The position numbers and the translations under genes are program-made. A stretch of DNA of 25,679 bases from Lentisphaeria bacterium UBA1724 (GTDB taxonomy: Bacteria > Verrucomicrobiota > Lentisphaeria > Oligosphaerales > Oligosphaeraceae): the NCBI GenBank assembly GCA_002315885.1, contig DCIO01000133.1:1-25679 (forward strand), read 5' to 3'. Under the pieces are notes generated by a model. The model did not search any database and had not been told where the DNA came from. It saw only the letters and a program-made list of their open reading frames with translations. Within the stretch, counting starts at the first letter, position 1. Each line of letters opens with the position of its first letter. Positions 1 through 8,800 of the stretch are shown here, piece after piece.

Positions 1-82
1 AGGGGGGTTCTGAACAGTTACGTTTTCTCTTGAAAAAACGCAAAAAGTTCTTATTTATTGCTTTTCCCTCTTATCTGGAAGT

Positions 83-871
83 TTATTCGAAGTGGATTTT
101 TCCGAATGCTTCTGGTGCATGGAAGGATTTTCCTGGCAGTGGCATCCATGAGAATCTTCTTGGATGACTGGAGGCCTCGGAGCAGTGGTAGAAATTGGCG
201 TTCCAGGTCTGTCCGGAGAGTTCATCGGGCAGATTGGCACCCGTATATTTGATTGGCATTTCTGCATCGAAGGAGAAGAAGATATACCATTTTGTCTCCT
301 GGGTGATTTCGGGGAGGACGATGCGGTTTTCGCTGGTAAAGATACGGATGTCGTTGTAGTCTTCCATGGAGATCGGTCCGAAGTTTTCACGGGGGTGCTT
401 CTGGTCTTTGTGGTAATGGACCAGTGCCATGCCGTCCAGGCTCACTTCCATATTGAGATAGCCGCCTTCTTCTTGTCCCGGTGCCATGAAGAATTCCGCG
501 CAGGTATCCCAGGCGACATTCATCTGTGGATGGATTGACGCGGCTTGGACGAAGCGGTCGAAAGCCTGGAAGAGCACGTAGATTCTCTTGCCGTCATGGA
601 GCATTTTTCCATAGACACGTGCACCCAGGTAGGTAGTTTTTTGGGGGACGTAGTTGGAGAGAAAGAAAACTTCTGCATTGTTCCAGACAGGTGCCTCCCA
701 GTCGGTCATTCCTTTCAGCGCGTCCTCGGGTGCGATACGGTGGACGGTATAGACGCCTGGCGTGACGGGGGTGGGGGCGGTGCCGCAGATTTTCGTGCTG
801 GCGCAGGAAGTCATCAGAGAGAGCAGTGCGAAAGCCAGCAGAGTTAGGATAGCGGGAGTAATTTTCTTCAT
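83..871 (-). CDS. CBM9-like (DOMON-type) lipoprotein, copy 1
   Basis: This 262-residue protein is probably an envelope lipoprotein that binds carbohydrate. The N-terminus has two lysines, a hydrophobic stretch (about residues 5-19) and a lipobox-like MTSC ending at Cys23. The remainder resembles stand-alone carbohydrate-binding family 9-like domains: an early 'YTVHRIAP' strand, 'GKMLHDGKRIYVLFQ', 'DTCAEFFMAP' and a C-terminal 'SGQTWNANFYHC' block ending in 'FGKIHFE'. No catalytic domain is attached. It is closely similar along its whole length to the gene 12 nt upstream (884-1669) and more distantly to 1687-2358, so it is the last member of a tandem family. The 82 bases left to the window edge hold no clear terminator. 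Binding of glycan is inferred from the family; the ligand is unknown. Confidence 0.85.
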   Translation of the reverse strand: MKKITPAILTLLAFALLSLMTSCASTKICGTAPTPVTPGVYTVHRIAPEDALKGMTDWEAPVWNNAEVFFLSNYVPQKTTYLGARVYGKMLHDGKRIYVLFQAFDRFVQAASIHPQMNVAWDTCAEFFMAPGQEEGGYLNMEVSLDGMALVHYHKDQKHPRENFGPISMEDYNDIRIFTSENRIVLPEITQETKWYIFFSFDAEMPIKYTGANLPDELSGQTWNANFYHCSEASSHPRRFSWMPLPGKSFHAPEAFGKIHFE

Positions 872-883
872 AGTAGCAAGGGA

Positions 884-1669
884 TTACTCAAAATAGATTT
901 TTCCGAAGCATTCTGGCAGATGGAAATTGAATGCGGAGATGGGTGCCCAGGTGAACCATCGCGGGTGGCTGGAAAAATCCGAGCTGTGGTAGAAATTGGC
1001 GTTCCAGGTCTGTCCGGAGAGTTCTGGGGGGACGACGGCGTCGGTGTATCGGATTGGCATTTCCGCGTCGAAAGAGAAGGAGAGCCACCATTCGGTTTCC
1101 TCGGTGATTTCTGGGAGAATGACTCGATTTGCGTTGCCGGAGATTTTGACTGCCTTGAAGTCTTCTTCGGAAATTGGTCCGAAGTCTTCGAAAGGCTTTG
1201 CCTGGTTTTTGTGGTAGTTGACGAGTGCCGTTCCATTCAGGCTGACTTCGATATTGAAGTACCCCGCCTTGTCCTGTTGGGGGGCCATGAAGAATTCCAC
1301 GCAGGTATCGAAGCAGGTGAAGCCCTGTGGATGGATGACGGCGGCTTGGACATAGCGGTCCTCCGCGCGGAAGATCACGTAGATTTTCTTTCCGTCGTGG
1401 AGGAGTTTTCCGTAGATGCGTGCCCCCTTGTATTTGCTTTGGGGGAGCACGTGGGAAAGGAAGAGCACCTCGGCATCTTCCCAAAGCGGGTCATCCCACT
1501 CCGTCATGGGTCCAGGCGCATTTTCTGGTGCGATGCGGTGGACGGTGTAGGTGCCTGGGGTGACGGGCTCGGGTGCAGTTCCGCAGGAACTCAAGCTAGC
1601 GCAGGAGTTCAGGAGGAACGCGACGGCGAGTGCCAGCAGTGCCTGGGAGAATCGTGTGCTCTTCTGCAT
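884..1669 (-). CDS. CBM9-like (DOMON-type) lipoprotein, copy 2
   Basis: This 261-residue lipoprotein is a close paralogue of copy 1. I start it at the ATG at 1669 because that gives a proper signal peptide with lipobox LNSC (Cys23), at the same residue as in copy 1; the open frame continues upstream to 1888, but that part overlaps the preceding gene and is not signal-like. The mature part has the same order of CBM9-like blocks: 'YTVHRIAP', 'GKLLHDGKKIYVIF', 'DTCVEFFMAP', 'SFDAEMPIRYT' and 'SGQTWNANFYHS', ending 'FGKIYFE'. It lies 17 nt after the upstream paralogue and 12 nt before copy 1, which implies one transcript. The pair probably arose by tandem duplication and then diverged. A glycan-binding role is inferred from the family. 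Confidence 0.85.
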   Translation of the reverse strand: MQKSTRFSQALLALAVAFLLNSCASLSSCGTAPEPVTPGTYTVHRIAPENAPGPMTEWDDPLWEDAEVLFLSHVLPQSKYKGARIYGKLLHDGKKIYVIFRAEDRYVQAAVIHPQGFTCFDTCVEFFMAPQQDKAGYFNIEVSLNGTALVNYHKNQAKPFEDFGPISEEDFKAVKISGNANRVILPEITEETEWWLSFSFDAEMPIRYTDAVVPPELSGQTWNANFYHSSDFSSHPRWFTWAPISAFNFHLPECFGKIYFE

Positions 1670-1686
1670 AAGTTTTTTTGTGTGGG

Positions 1687-2358
1687 TTATTCGAATTTGA
1701 GGTATCCGAAGGAGTCGGGCAGATGGAAGTTCAGGGTGGGGACGCCCTGCCAGGCAAGCCAATGGGGATGCTTGAGGTCGTCGCCGCACTTGTAGAAATT
1801 GCCCGTCCAGGTCTGTCCGGAGAGGTCGCCGAGGTTCCCCAGATAGTGTTCGGGGACTGCGGTGGGGATCTGGAAGCGCATCTGCCAAGTCTGGTCACGG
1901 ATGTCCTCGGTGGGGACGAGTCCGGTGGTGCCCAGGGTGGGCATCATGGCACCCAGTTCGGCAGAGAGTGGCTCAAAGCCCTCGTAGCCCTCTGGCGTGC
2001 GCTTGTGGTTCCAGATGAAGTAGGAGAGATGTGCGCCAGAGGCACTCATTTCCAGGTTGATGTAGCCCTTGTCTTTCAGGGGGCGGAAGAAGAATTCCAC
2101 GCAGGAGTCCTTGCAGACCATGGCGTTGTATTCCTTTGCAGTGGCCAGGACGGAGTGGTCCTGGACGCGGTAGATGCCGTAGATGGTACGGCCGTCATGC
2201 AGGAGTTTGGCTTCCACGGTGGGCAGGGGGCCTTCGGTGCCGGGCCAATTCCATTCCAGCTTGGCGATATTGGCGGATGCCCAGACGGGGTCATCCCAGA
2301 GGTTGTCGATGGCGGGGACTGCAGTAGGCGCCACGCGCTTTACAAAGTAGGTATCCAT
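1687..2358 (-). CDS. CBM9-like protein without signal peptide
   Basis: This is a 223-residue protein of the same CBM9-like fold as the two lipoproteins downstream. It has no signal peptide or lipobox: it begins 'MDTYFVKRVAP', aligning directly with the 'YTVHRIAP' strand of its paralogues. I chose the ATG at 2358; a TTG at 2373 would add five residues that are encoded by the heptamer repeat lying immediately upstream. Shared blocks are 'AKLLHDGRTIYGIYRV', 'KDSCVEFFFRP' and 'SGQTWTGNFYKCGDD', with the end 'FGYLKFE'. Without an export signal it is predicted to be cytoplasmic, whereas its neighbours are envelope-anchored. It sits 61 nt after the GH2-like hydrolase gene (2420-4795), so it could act alongside that enzyme. 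Its ligand cannot be read from the sequence. Confidence 0.82.
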   Translation of the reverse strand: MDTYFVKRVAPTAVPAIDNLWDDPVWASANIAKLEWNWPGTEGPLPTVEAKLLHDGRTIYGIYRVQDHSVLATAKEYNAMVCKDSCVEFFFRPLKDKGYINLEMSASGAHLSYFIWNHKRTPEGYEGFEPLSAELGAMMPTLGTTGLVPTEDIRDQTWQMRFQIPTAVPEHYLGNLGDLSGQTWTGNFYKCGDDLKHPHWLAWQGVPTLNFHLPDSFGYLKFE

Positions 2359-2363
2359 CTTTT

Positions 2364-2395
2364 CAATTCTCAATTCTCAATGCTCAATGCTCAAT
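2364..2395 (-). repeat. Heptamer repeat block, about 4.5 units
   Basis: On the minus strand, 7-bp units of the form (A/C)ATTGAG follow one another between the GH2 stop and the ATG of the CBM9-like gene at 2358. The block ends only a few bases before the start codon, where a ribosome-binding site would normally lie. Related blocks occur at 8902-9004, 9045-9073 and 18834-18872. Confidence 0.8.
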
Positions 2396-2419
2396 TTTGG
2401 GAACACCTGGGAAGTGGTC

Positions 2420-4795
2420 TTAGCTGATTCTGCGGAGATCCAGGTTTGCTTCTTCCCAGAAGAGTGTATCTTCCACGAGTTTGTTATCGATTTCCCAGAA
2501 GTGGTTCATGGTATCTTCCTTGCTGGGGCCCTTCTCCTGGACCTGCTTGAGGTATGCGCGCAGGTCGTCGGCGCTGATGGCGCAGTCGGTCTGTGCTAGG
2601 GCGGGGAGATTTGCAAGCAGCGCGGCGGAGAAATTCCGGATGACGGGGTCATCGGAGGGCTTGGCCAGGGAGAGATTCAGGGTGCAGACGATCAAGGTGC
2701 CTTTCCCGACCTTCACGGCGAAGAGGTGGCTGAAATTGCGCAGTGTATCGGCGTCAATGAAGGTTTTGATGTCGAAGACCAGTCCTTTCATGCGGTCGCG
2801 GACCGGTTTGTCCACTCCCCACATCCATTCGGTGACCTTGCAGGGGAAGGTATCCAGGTTGACCTTGTATGCGTCGTTGAGCAGGGAGAAGAGGTTCAGG
2901 TCGAAGTAGCGCTCCAGACCCGTTGCGGCCTTGATGGCGGGTGCTTCGATGACGCCGCCCAGGTTGCTTCCGCGGTCCCAGATGCAGGGCTTGCAACGCT
3001 CCCGGGCGCCGGGGAAGAAGTAGCTCGCCTGGCCTTTGACGGGGGGCTTGGGGAGCGTCAACAGGACGGTCTTGCCTTCTTCCAGGCTGGCGAATACGGC
3101 TTCGTCAAAGGAGTCGGTGACCATGGTATTTGCGGGGACGGCGGGCAATTCTGCCTTGGGGTAACCCCAGACCTTCCACTGGTTGGTGAGCTCCAGACCG
3201 TCTTCAGTGGTGAACTTGGCGGCCAGGGTCAGTTCTTCGGGAGCGCGCTCATCAAATTTCACTTCCAGGTCGGCCAGTTTCTGGAGTCCACCCGCCAGAG
3301 CTATCTTCTTGCCTTCATAGATGGTCTCGTTGACGCCGTCGGCGTAGGTGAGGGTGACTGCCAGGTCGCCCAGTTGTTCCGCTTCAGCCAGGAAATCGGA
3401 GACATAGATGGTGGTCTTGAGGCCGTCTGCCCAGAAGAACGCGGCTTTTGGGGTATCCGCCAGCAGTGCGGCATTGCCGTTGAACTGGAGCATCCAGTCG
3501 GGCTTGATGTACTTGTCGTCATCGAAGCAATCCACGATGCCATTCTTGTTCTCGTATTTGAGGCAGTCGGCGAACTGGAGCATCTCGAAGCCACAGAGGC
3601 TGGAGAAACGGCAGCTCTCCAGATACTGCTTCATGCAGGAGAGCTTGAATGCCTGGGAGGCCTTCACCAGTTCGGGGAAACGCTCCTTCAGGCCCTTGCG
3701 CTCGATGAGCTCCGGCATGGCGTCCAGGAACTTGGGGCGGGTGATTTCATTCTTGGCCAGGTATTCCGGACCGACCTTGGCGCAGAAGTCATCGAACTTC
3801 TTGCGCATGGCGTAGTAGTCGGGCACATCGATGTAGTGGACGGCTTCGTGGGCCAGGGTGGGACGGATGGGAACGATGGCGCGGGTGATGGTGGCCTTGG
3901 CGCGAGGTGTGGTGTTTTCCACATCGAATGGCACCTCGTAAGTGGAGCCATTGAAACGCCAGGGGTCATCCACATGGAACATATTGGCGTGGTGGCCGTA
4001 GGGGAAGAAGTAGGCGATGTGCTGGGAGAAGACATCGGCGCTTGTGCGGTCGTATTCGCCCCAGCCCGAGTTGTCCATGATGAGTTTGTTGGGGGCGAGT
4101 TTTCGGCCTTCCTCGTAGATTTTGTGTACCATTGGCATGCGTCCGGAGTTGTGCATTTCGTTTCCGATGCAGAAGATGGCCATGGAGGGGCAGTTGCGGT
4201 ATTTCAGCAGTGTCTCTCGCCATTCGGTCTGGTCCATTGCGAGACCGACCTTCTCGCCCTTTTCATTGCGGTCGTAGGCGAAACCGATTTCCGCGTGGAT
4301 GAAGATGCCCTCCTGATCTGCGGCCTGGACAAATTCGGGCCATGGGATGGTGGAGTGGAAGCGGACCAGGTTGAAGCCGTATTTCTTTGCCTGGCGGATA
4401 TATTTCACGGCGGCGGCATAGAGGTCTTCACCCGTCATGTTGGGATGGTCGTGGGCGATGATGCCACGGATGACACCACGGAAATAGACGGGAGAGCCGT
4501 TGAAGAGCACCGCTTTGTTCTGGAAGCACTTGATTTCGCTGTAGCCGAAGCGCTGGTCAACGCCTTCGTCAGAGAGGAAACGATAGAGGACGGGTGTGTC
4601 GGGAGACCAGCAGTAGAGTTCGGAGGCATCCAGGCGTGCGCGCCAGGTGCCGTCATCCAGGGTTTCCTGGGAAATCACGGGTACGGAGACTGCCTCGCCG
4701 TCCATGGTGACGATGCGGGGATTCTGGAGTGCCTGGGGTGCCTCGACCAGCAGGATGCCGCTGTCGATTTGGCTGTAGAGAAAGACGTTGAGCAT
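2420..4795 (-). CDS. GH2-family glycoside hydrolase, N-terminally short
   Basis: This 791-residue protein is a glycosidase of the GH2 (beta-galactosidase/glucuronidase/mannosidase) clan. Residues ~20-90 form the immunoglobulin-like part ('WSPDTPVLYRF', 'RFGYSEI'). The (beta/alpha)8 barrel then opens with 'FNGSPVYFRGV' (98-108) and 'YGFNLVRFHST'. The acid/base is predicted as Glu213 in 'CIGNEMHNSG' and the nucleophile as Glu317 in 'TLAHEAVHY', about 100 residues apart as is usual. About 400 residues follow the catalytic core. There is no signal peptide. The start at 4795 gives 'MLNVFLYS', with AAGGA about 11 nt upstream; the frame stays open to 4855. The usual N-terminal sugar-binding jelly roll is absent. 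It is probably cotranscribed with the three CBM9-like genes downstream. The exact sugar cannot be predicted. Confidence 0.85.
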   Translation of the reverse strand: MLNVFLYSQIDSGILLVEAPQALQNPRIVTMDGEAVSVPVISQETLDDGTWRARLDASELYCWSPDTPVLYRFLSDEGVDQRFGYSEIKCFQNKAVLFNGSPVYFRGVIRGIIAHDHPNMTGEDLYAAAVKYIRQAKKYGFNLVRFHSTIPWPEFVQAADQEGIFIHAEIGFAYDRNEKGEKVGLAMDQTEWRETLLKYRNCPSMAIFCIGNEMHNSGRMPMVHKIYEEGRKLAPNKLIMDNSGWGEYDRTSADVFSQHIAYFFPYGHHANMFHVDDPWRFNGSTYEVPFDVENTTPRAKATITRAIVPIRPTLAHEAVHYIDVPDYYAMRKKFDDFCAKVGPEYLAKNEITRPKFLDAMPELIERKGLKERFPELVKASQAFKLSCMKQYLESCRFSSLCGFEMLQFADCLKYENKNGIVDCFDDDKYIKPDWMLQFNGNAALLADTPKAAFFWADGLKTTIYVSDFLAEAEQLGDLAVTLTYADGVNETIYEGKKIALAGGLQKLADLEVKFDERAPEELTLAAKFTTEDGLELTNQWKVWGYPKAELPAVPANTMVTDSFDEAVFASLEEGKTVLLTLPKPPVKGQASYFFPGARERCKPCIWDRGSNLGGVIEAPAIKAATGLERYFDLNLFSLLNDAYKVNLDTFPCKVTEWMWGVDKPVRDRMKGLVFDIKTFIDADTLRNFSHLFAVKVGKGTLIVCTLNLSLAKPSDDPVIRNFSAALLANLPALAQTDCAISADDLRAYLKQVQEKGPSKEDTMNHFWEIDNKLVEDTLFWEEANLDLRRIS

Positions 4796-4888
4796 TGTTA
4801 GAATTGTCCTTGTGTTTTGTGTGGGGAGAAGAAAAATCTTTGAATATCCCTGCAACGGTCGTAGCCGTCGGTAGGGATTCAGTAGTTA

Positions 4889-4952
4889 CCTGTTTCGACG
4901 GCGGGACGCCGTCGGTACACCCTGTTTCGACGGCGGGACGCCGTAGGTACAC
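4889..4952. repeat. Two 32-bp tandem repeats with hairpin core (REP-like)
   Basis: Units 4889-4920 and 4921-4952 differ at one base. Each contains GACGGCG-GGA-CGCCGTC, a 7-bp stem with a 3-base loop (the last pair is disturbed in the second unit). They lie in the 170-nt gap between the phosphatidylserine decarboxylase stop and the GH2 start. A shorter related palindrome occurs at 24701-24731. REP-type elements look like this, but no REP-associated transposase gene is in the window. Confidence 0.75.
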
Positions 4953-4965
4953 CCTCAAATTCGAC

Positions 4966-5871
4966 TTAAATCCAGTTTCCGATTTTTGAGTTGGCTTTGA
5001 CGAGTGTCTCGATGCCCTGTTTGCTGTGTTCCAGCAGATCCGGGTCGAATTGGCACTTGTTGGGTTCGAAGGCAAGGATGACGGTGGAGCCGCCGAATTG
5101 GAAGAACCCCGCCTGGTTTCCGCGGTGGAATTCCATGCCGGGTTCATCGGCGAAGTCATGGATGGAAGCCACGCCGAATGCGCCCACAGCGAACATGGCT
5201 ACGGTGCCTCCGTGAGCCAGATTCAGGATACGTGTGGTACGGAAATTCTCGGTGAAGGCCTTATAGCCCCGGGTGAGGGCGATTGGGTTGACGGAGTGGT
5301 ATTTGCCAGGGAGCACCCAGTAATCTTCCACTATGCCGTCGTCAATGAAATGATATCGGTGGTAATCTGCGGGGCAGAGTCGGCAGACAATGAGGCTGCC
5401 GCCATCGAATTTTCGCGCGTAGCGGTTTCCCTGAATGCCCAGGAGTTCGCCGATGGTATAGTTGGCGCCTTTCACAGGGACGACCATCCCTGCCACCAGT
5501 TCCGGATAGACCGTCAGGCGGCAGTCTGCGGGGGTGATGAGTGCCTGTGTATCCTCGGGGAGTGGTCGTGCTCCTGGCTTCAGTTCCCGGGAGAAGAAGT
5601 CGTTGAAGGAGAGGAAGCCCCCTGCGGGAATCAGCGCCTCGTCCATATCGATGCCCAGTTGTTTGACGGTGGGGTCAATGCGTTTCACGGAGGAACGGCG
5701 GTTCAGGGACCAGCCCATGAGACGTGAGGCGCAGGACTTGGCGAAGAGAGGCCACTGCAGGAGTCCCCGAATGGGTGAGCAGTATGCCAAGCGGAGCCAT
5801 TTGTCGCCCAGCACGGTCTCCTGTTCGAGCTTTCCCGTGGCGCGGTTGTAGTATTGTGGGGTTTCGTTCAT
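4966..5871 (-). CDS. psd: Phosphatidylserine decarboxylase proenzyme
   Basis: This 301-residue enzyme converts phosphatidylserine to phosphatidylethanolamine at the inner membrane. It self-cleaves to form a pyruvoyl group. The cleavage motif is seen as 'QFGGSTVIL', with GGST at 260-263, so Ser262 should become the pyruvoyl residue. The conserved upstream motifs are present: 'FFSRELKPGARP' (92-103), 'TPADC' with Asp116, and 'DYHRYHF' with His171 and His174. Length and the GGST form fit the class typified by clostridial enzymes rather than the LGST form of Escherichia coli. The ATG at 5871 lies 6 nt after the stop of the GH106-like gene, which implies cotranscription although the two have no obvious functional link. 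I see no strong Shine-Dalgarno sequence. Confidence 0.95.
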   Translation of the reverse strand: MNETPQYYNRATGKLEQETVLGDKWLRLAYCSPIRGLLQWPLFAKSCASRLMGWSLNRRSSVKRIDPTVKQLGIDMDEALIPAGGFLSFNDFFSRELKPGARPLPEDTQALITPADCRLTVYPELVAGMVVPVKGANYTIGELLGIQGNRYARKFDGGSLIVCRLCPADYHRYHFIDDGIVEDYWVLPGKYHSVNPIALTRGYKAFTENFRTTRILNLAHGGTVAMFAVGAFGVASIHDFADEPGMEFHRGNQAGFFQFGGSTVILAFEPNKCQFDPDLLEHSKQGIETLVKANSKIGNWI

Positions 5872-5877
5872 AGTGAC

Positions 5878-8800
5878 TTATTTCACGCCGTGTCTGACGA
5901 AGCAGTACCCGTCATTCCAGGGTGCGGCGCCATTTGCGGTGAAGGGCCCGCCAGGTGTCTTGTAGAAGTGGTATGGTCCGATGGCGTGCCCGTCGCCTTC
6001 CGCCAGGTGGTGTGGGCCCAGCATATTGCGCAGGGATGTCACCAGCTTCAGAGTGATGGTGTTGATTCCTGCCTGGAGGATGCCCTGGGGAATTTCCAAG
6101 GTGTATTCCGGGCGGGTGAGGATGCCGATTTCCTTGCCGTTGATGGAGACCACCAGGACATTGCCGTAGAGCATCTCAAAGGCGATGGCGTGGCGTTCTT
6201 TGGCTTCCTCTGCGTCAAGTTGGATTTCCTGGGTGAGTTCGGCGGTTCCCGCAAAGAAGGGTAGACCGCATTGCTCCAGGTGGTCGCCTTGGACGGCAGT
6301 GGGTGCGGCTCCCAGCACGAATGTCCCCGCGTAGCGGCAGGAGTCGTCCGTCAGCTGGGTGAAATCCGCATTGGTGGTATGGATGCCGAAGGCGCCGGCG
6401 ATGTAGATTGCCTCCACCTCGCTGTCCAGGGAGAGTTTATTTTTTTCGGACTCGAAGATTTTGGCGGCGCGGAGGCATTCGAAGGTGCTGGCGTCCTGGT
6501 GGTAGATGGATTCCAGACGGAGGATGTTCTTTCCGATGACCGCCTTCCCCGTGATGTCAATGCGCTCGAAGGCGGGGTCTGCGAAATACCCCTGTGAGGC
6601 ATTGGAGACTTCCTGGCCATTCACGAAGATCTTCTGACGTTCGGGATGCTCCAGCAGCAGGGTGAGCTTTTGATTGAGGTCGAAATCCTTGGCGGTCTCG
6701 AACTCGAATTCCAGTGCGATGGGGAGATTTTCCTTCTCTTTGGCCAGCAGTGCGTCATTTACGGTGAGGACGTATTCGTGCTCGAAGGCCTTTTCGCCTT
6801 CCACATAGCAACGGCAGTGGTCCAGCGTCAGGAGATTCTCGGTGATGCCCGCCAATTTCCACTGGTTGGACAGTTTCAGTGCCGTGCCAGGCGCAGGGAT
6901 GGCATCGGCGGCGGGGACGGGGTAATCCCGTGCAAGCAGTGCGAAGTCCCCCGCGGGGGCGAAATGCTTAGATACCAGGCAGCTCTTGCCGTCGGTGGTA
7001 TAGGGCACGGGGTAGGTCTCACCCGTGTGGGTGTCATAGCCCTCAAGGCCCGCGCCAGGCAGGGAAATCGCTGCGTCGCAGGCGCTGAAACGGGCGTTGT
7101 TGACAAAATAGTAGAAGCCCGCGGGCTTGCCGTCGAAATCCGCGAACTCCCGCCGTGTCCAGTTGATTGCGGGGGCATCCTGTCCATTGTCTAGCAGGAC
7201 GCGGACGGGGCGGAATTCGTCGGGAATTGCGGCGATGAGTTCGCTGATGGAGCCGAACCACTGGAACTGCGCCAGGAGGTCTTTGGCGGCGCCGGGCTTG
7301 CCGTCCACCGCGAATTCAATGGGCTCCAAGTCATTGCGAAGGGCCAGGACGGTGCCGCCCTGGGCGACGAAGCCCTCCAGCAGCGCGGCCTGTGCCTGGG
7401 AGATGCCCGCCATCTTGGGCAGGATCACCAGCTTGTAGGACTGGCATCCGATGCGCATGGCGCCATTCTCCACGGCGCCATGGCGTTCCATGAGGATTTC
7501 GTCGCCATAGTGGTGGTTGATTTGGTGTGCTTCCAGGGCGTCGGTGGTGGCCTTCCATTCCTTCTGGTAGAGTGCCAGGGCGCCATTGCGGTCGTTGTCG
7601 AAGCACATCTGTGCGGAAGCCTGTGGGTGGAGGAGCAGCACGTCGTATTTCACATCGCCCGCTTCCAGGATGGTTCCCATTCGTGAGAGGTAGTCGTTGA
7701 ATGGCTTGTAGTAGTTCCACCAGGGTTGGTGGCGGAAGAGACTGGCGGGGTAGTCCCGCTTGCGGATGCCACGGAGGCTATAGCCCTCCAGATGCTGGCA
7801 AATCAGATTGACGCCGTGGACGAACTGCCATTGTACGAGCCACTGCAGGTCTGCGAAGGAGACTGCCCATCCGCAGAGTGCGAAGGTTTCGGAGAGAATC
7901 TGTCGTTTGCCGGTCTGTGCGGCGGCGCTGAAGAGCTGCAGTGGCAGTGTGACCCAGGAGTGATTTCTGCCCAGGATGTCCATGCCTGGGATATGGAAAT
8001 ACTCGTAATGTGGCATGCAGGCGCCGTTGGAAATCAGCTGGTGTTGGAGAGTCTCTTCCAGCACCAGGTGCCCCGTGAGTTCCCAGCGATGACTCTGGCA
8101 CCAGTCGTAGATCTGCTTCATGAAATTCTGGCTGAAGAGTTCAGTGACGGTGCGCCAGAAGCGGTAGCGTGTCTGGCGGTAGTCTTCGCCCCAGGCGTAG
8201 AAGAGCTGTGGCAGGCGGGGCAGGAGCGCCTCGCCGTAGCGCTTCTGGTATTCTTCGTCCAGAATGAAGGACCATGGGATGCCATTGCGGGAAATCTGTG
8301 GTTCGTCCGTGAAGAAGCCCCGCATGGTCTTCCGCTCTTCTTCATTCAGCAAGGCGTAGTATTTTTCGTGGGTGGAGTGGAGGAATTCCGCGATAACTCG
8401 TCCGTCCAGGGTATCCACATAATATGGGTTGACATCGTAGTAGAGCACCAGGATGTCACCGACTGGCAACGGGGCATCCTTGGGCAGGAGCTTGCCCGTG
8501 CCGTCGAAATAGGCGATGGGATTCTGGATGGCCAGTGCGGCATCTTTTCCGAATACCATCTTGTAGCGCAGGTATTTCTGTTGATAGAAGAGCCCCTTGC
8601 CGTTGACGAGACCGCCGCCGAAGCCGCTGGGCCAGCCATTTTCGTCGTATGCCCAGGCATTCATGCCCAGTTCCTTCGCCTTGTTGACGCAGGCCTTGGT
8701 CACATCAAACCACTCCTGGGAGAGGTAGTCGGTGTGGAGACCACCGCGGGCGTGCATGAAGAATCCGCCGATGCCTTGCTCGTGCATCAGGTCAATCTGA

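Noticed and set aside
1..82. A hairpin (CGTTTT/AAAACG) considered as terminator of the first lipoprotein gene
   Set aside because: The stem is AT-rich and weak, and no T-run follows it on the minus strand.
2726..4801. Long plus-strand open frame of 691 codons opposite the GH2 gene
   Set aside because: It is antisense to a gene with clear GH2 catalytic motifs, and its product has no recognisable domain. High-GC genes commonly leave the opposite strand open. The same applies to plus-strand frames at 920-1795, 1678-2427, 7726-8910, 11240-12223 and 15633-16715.
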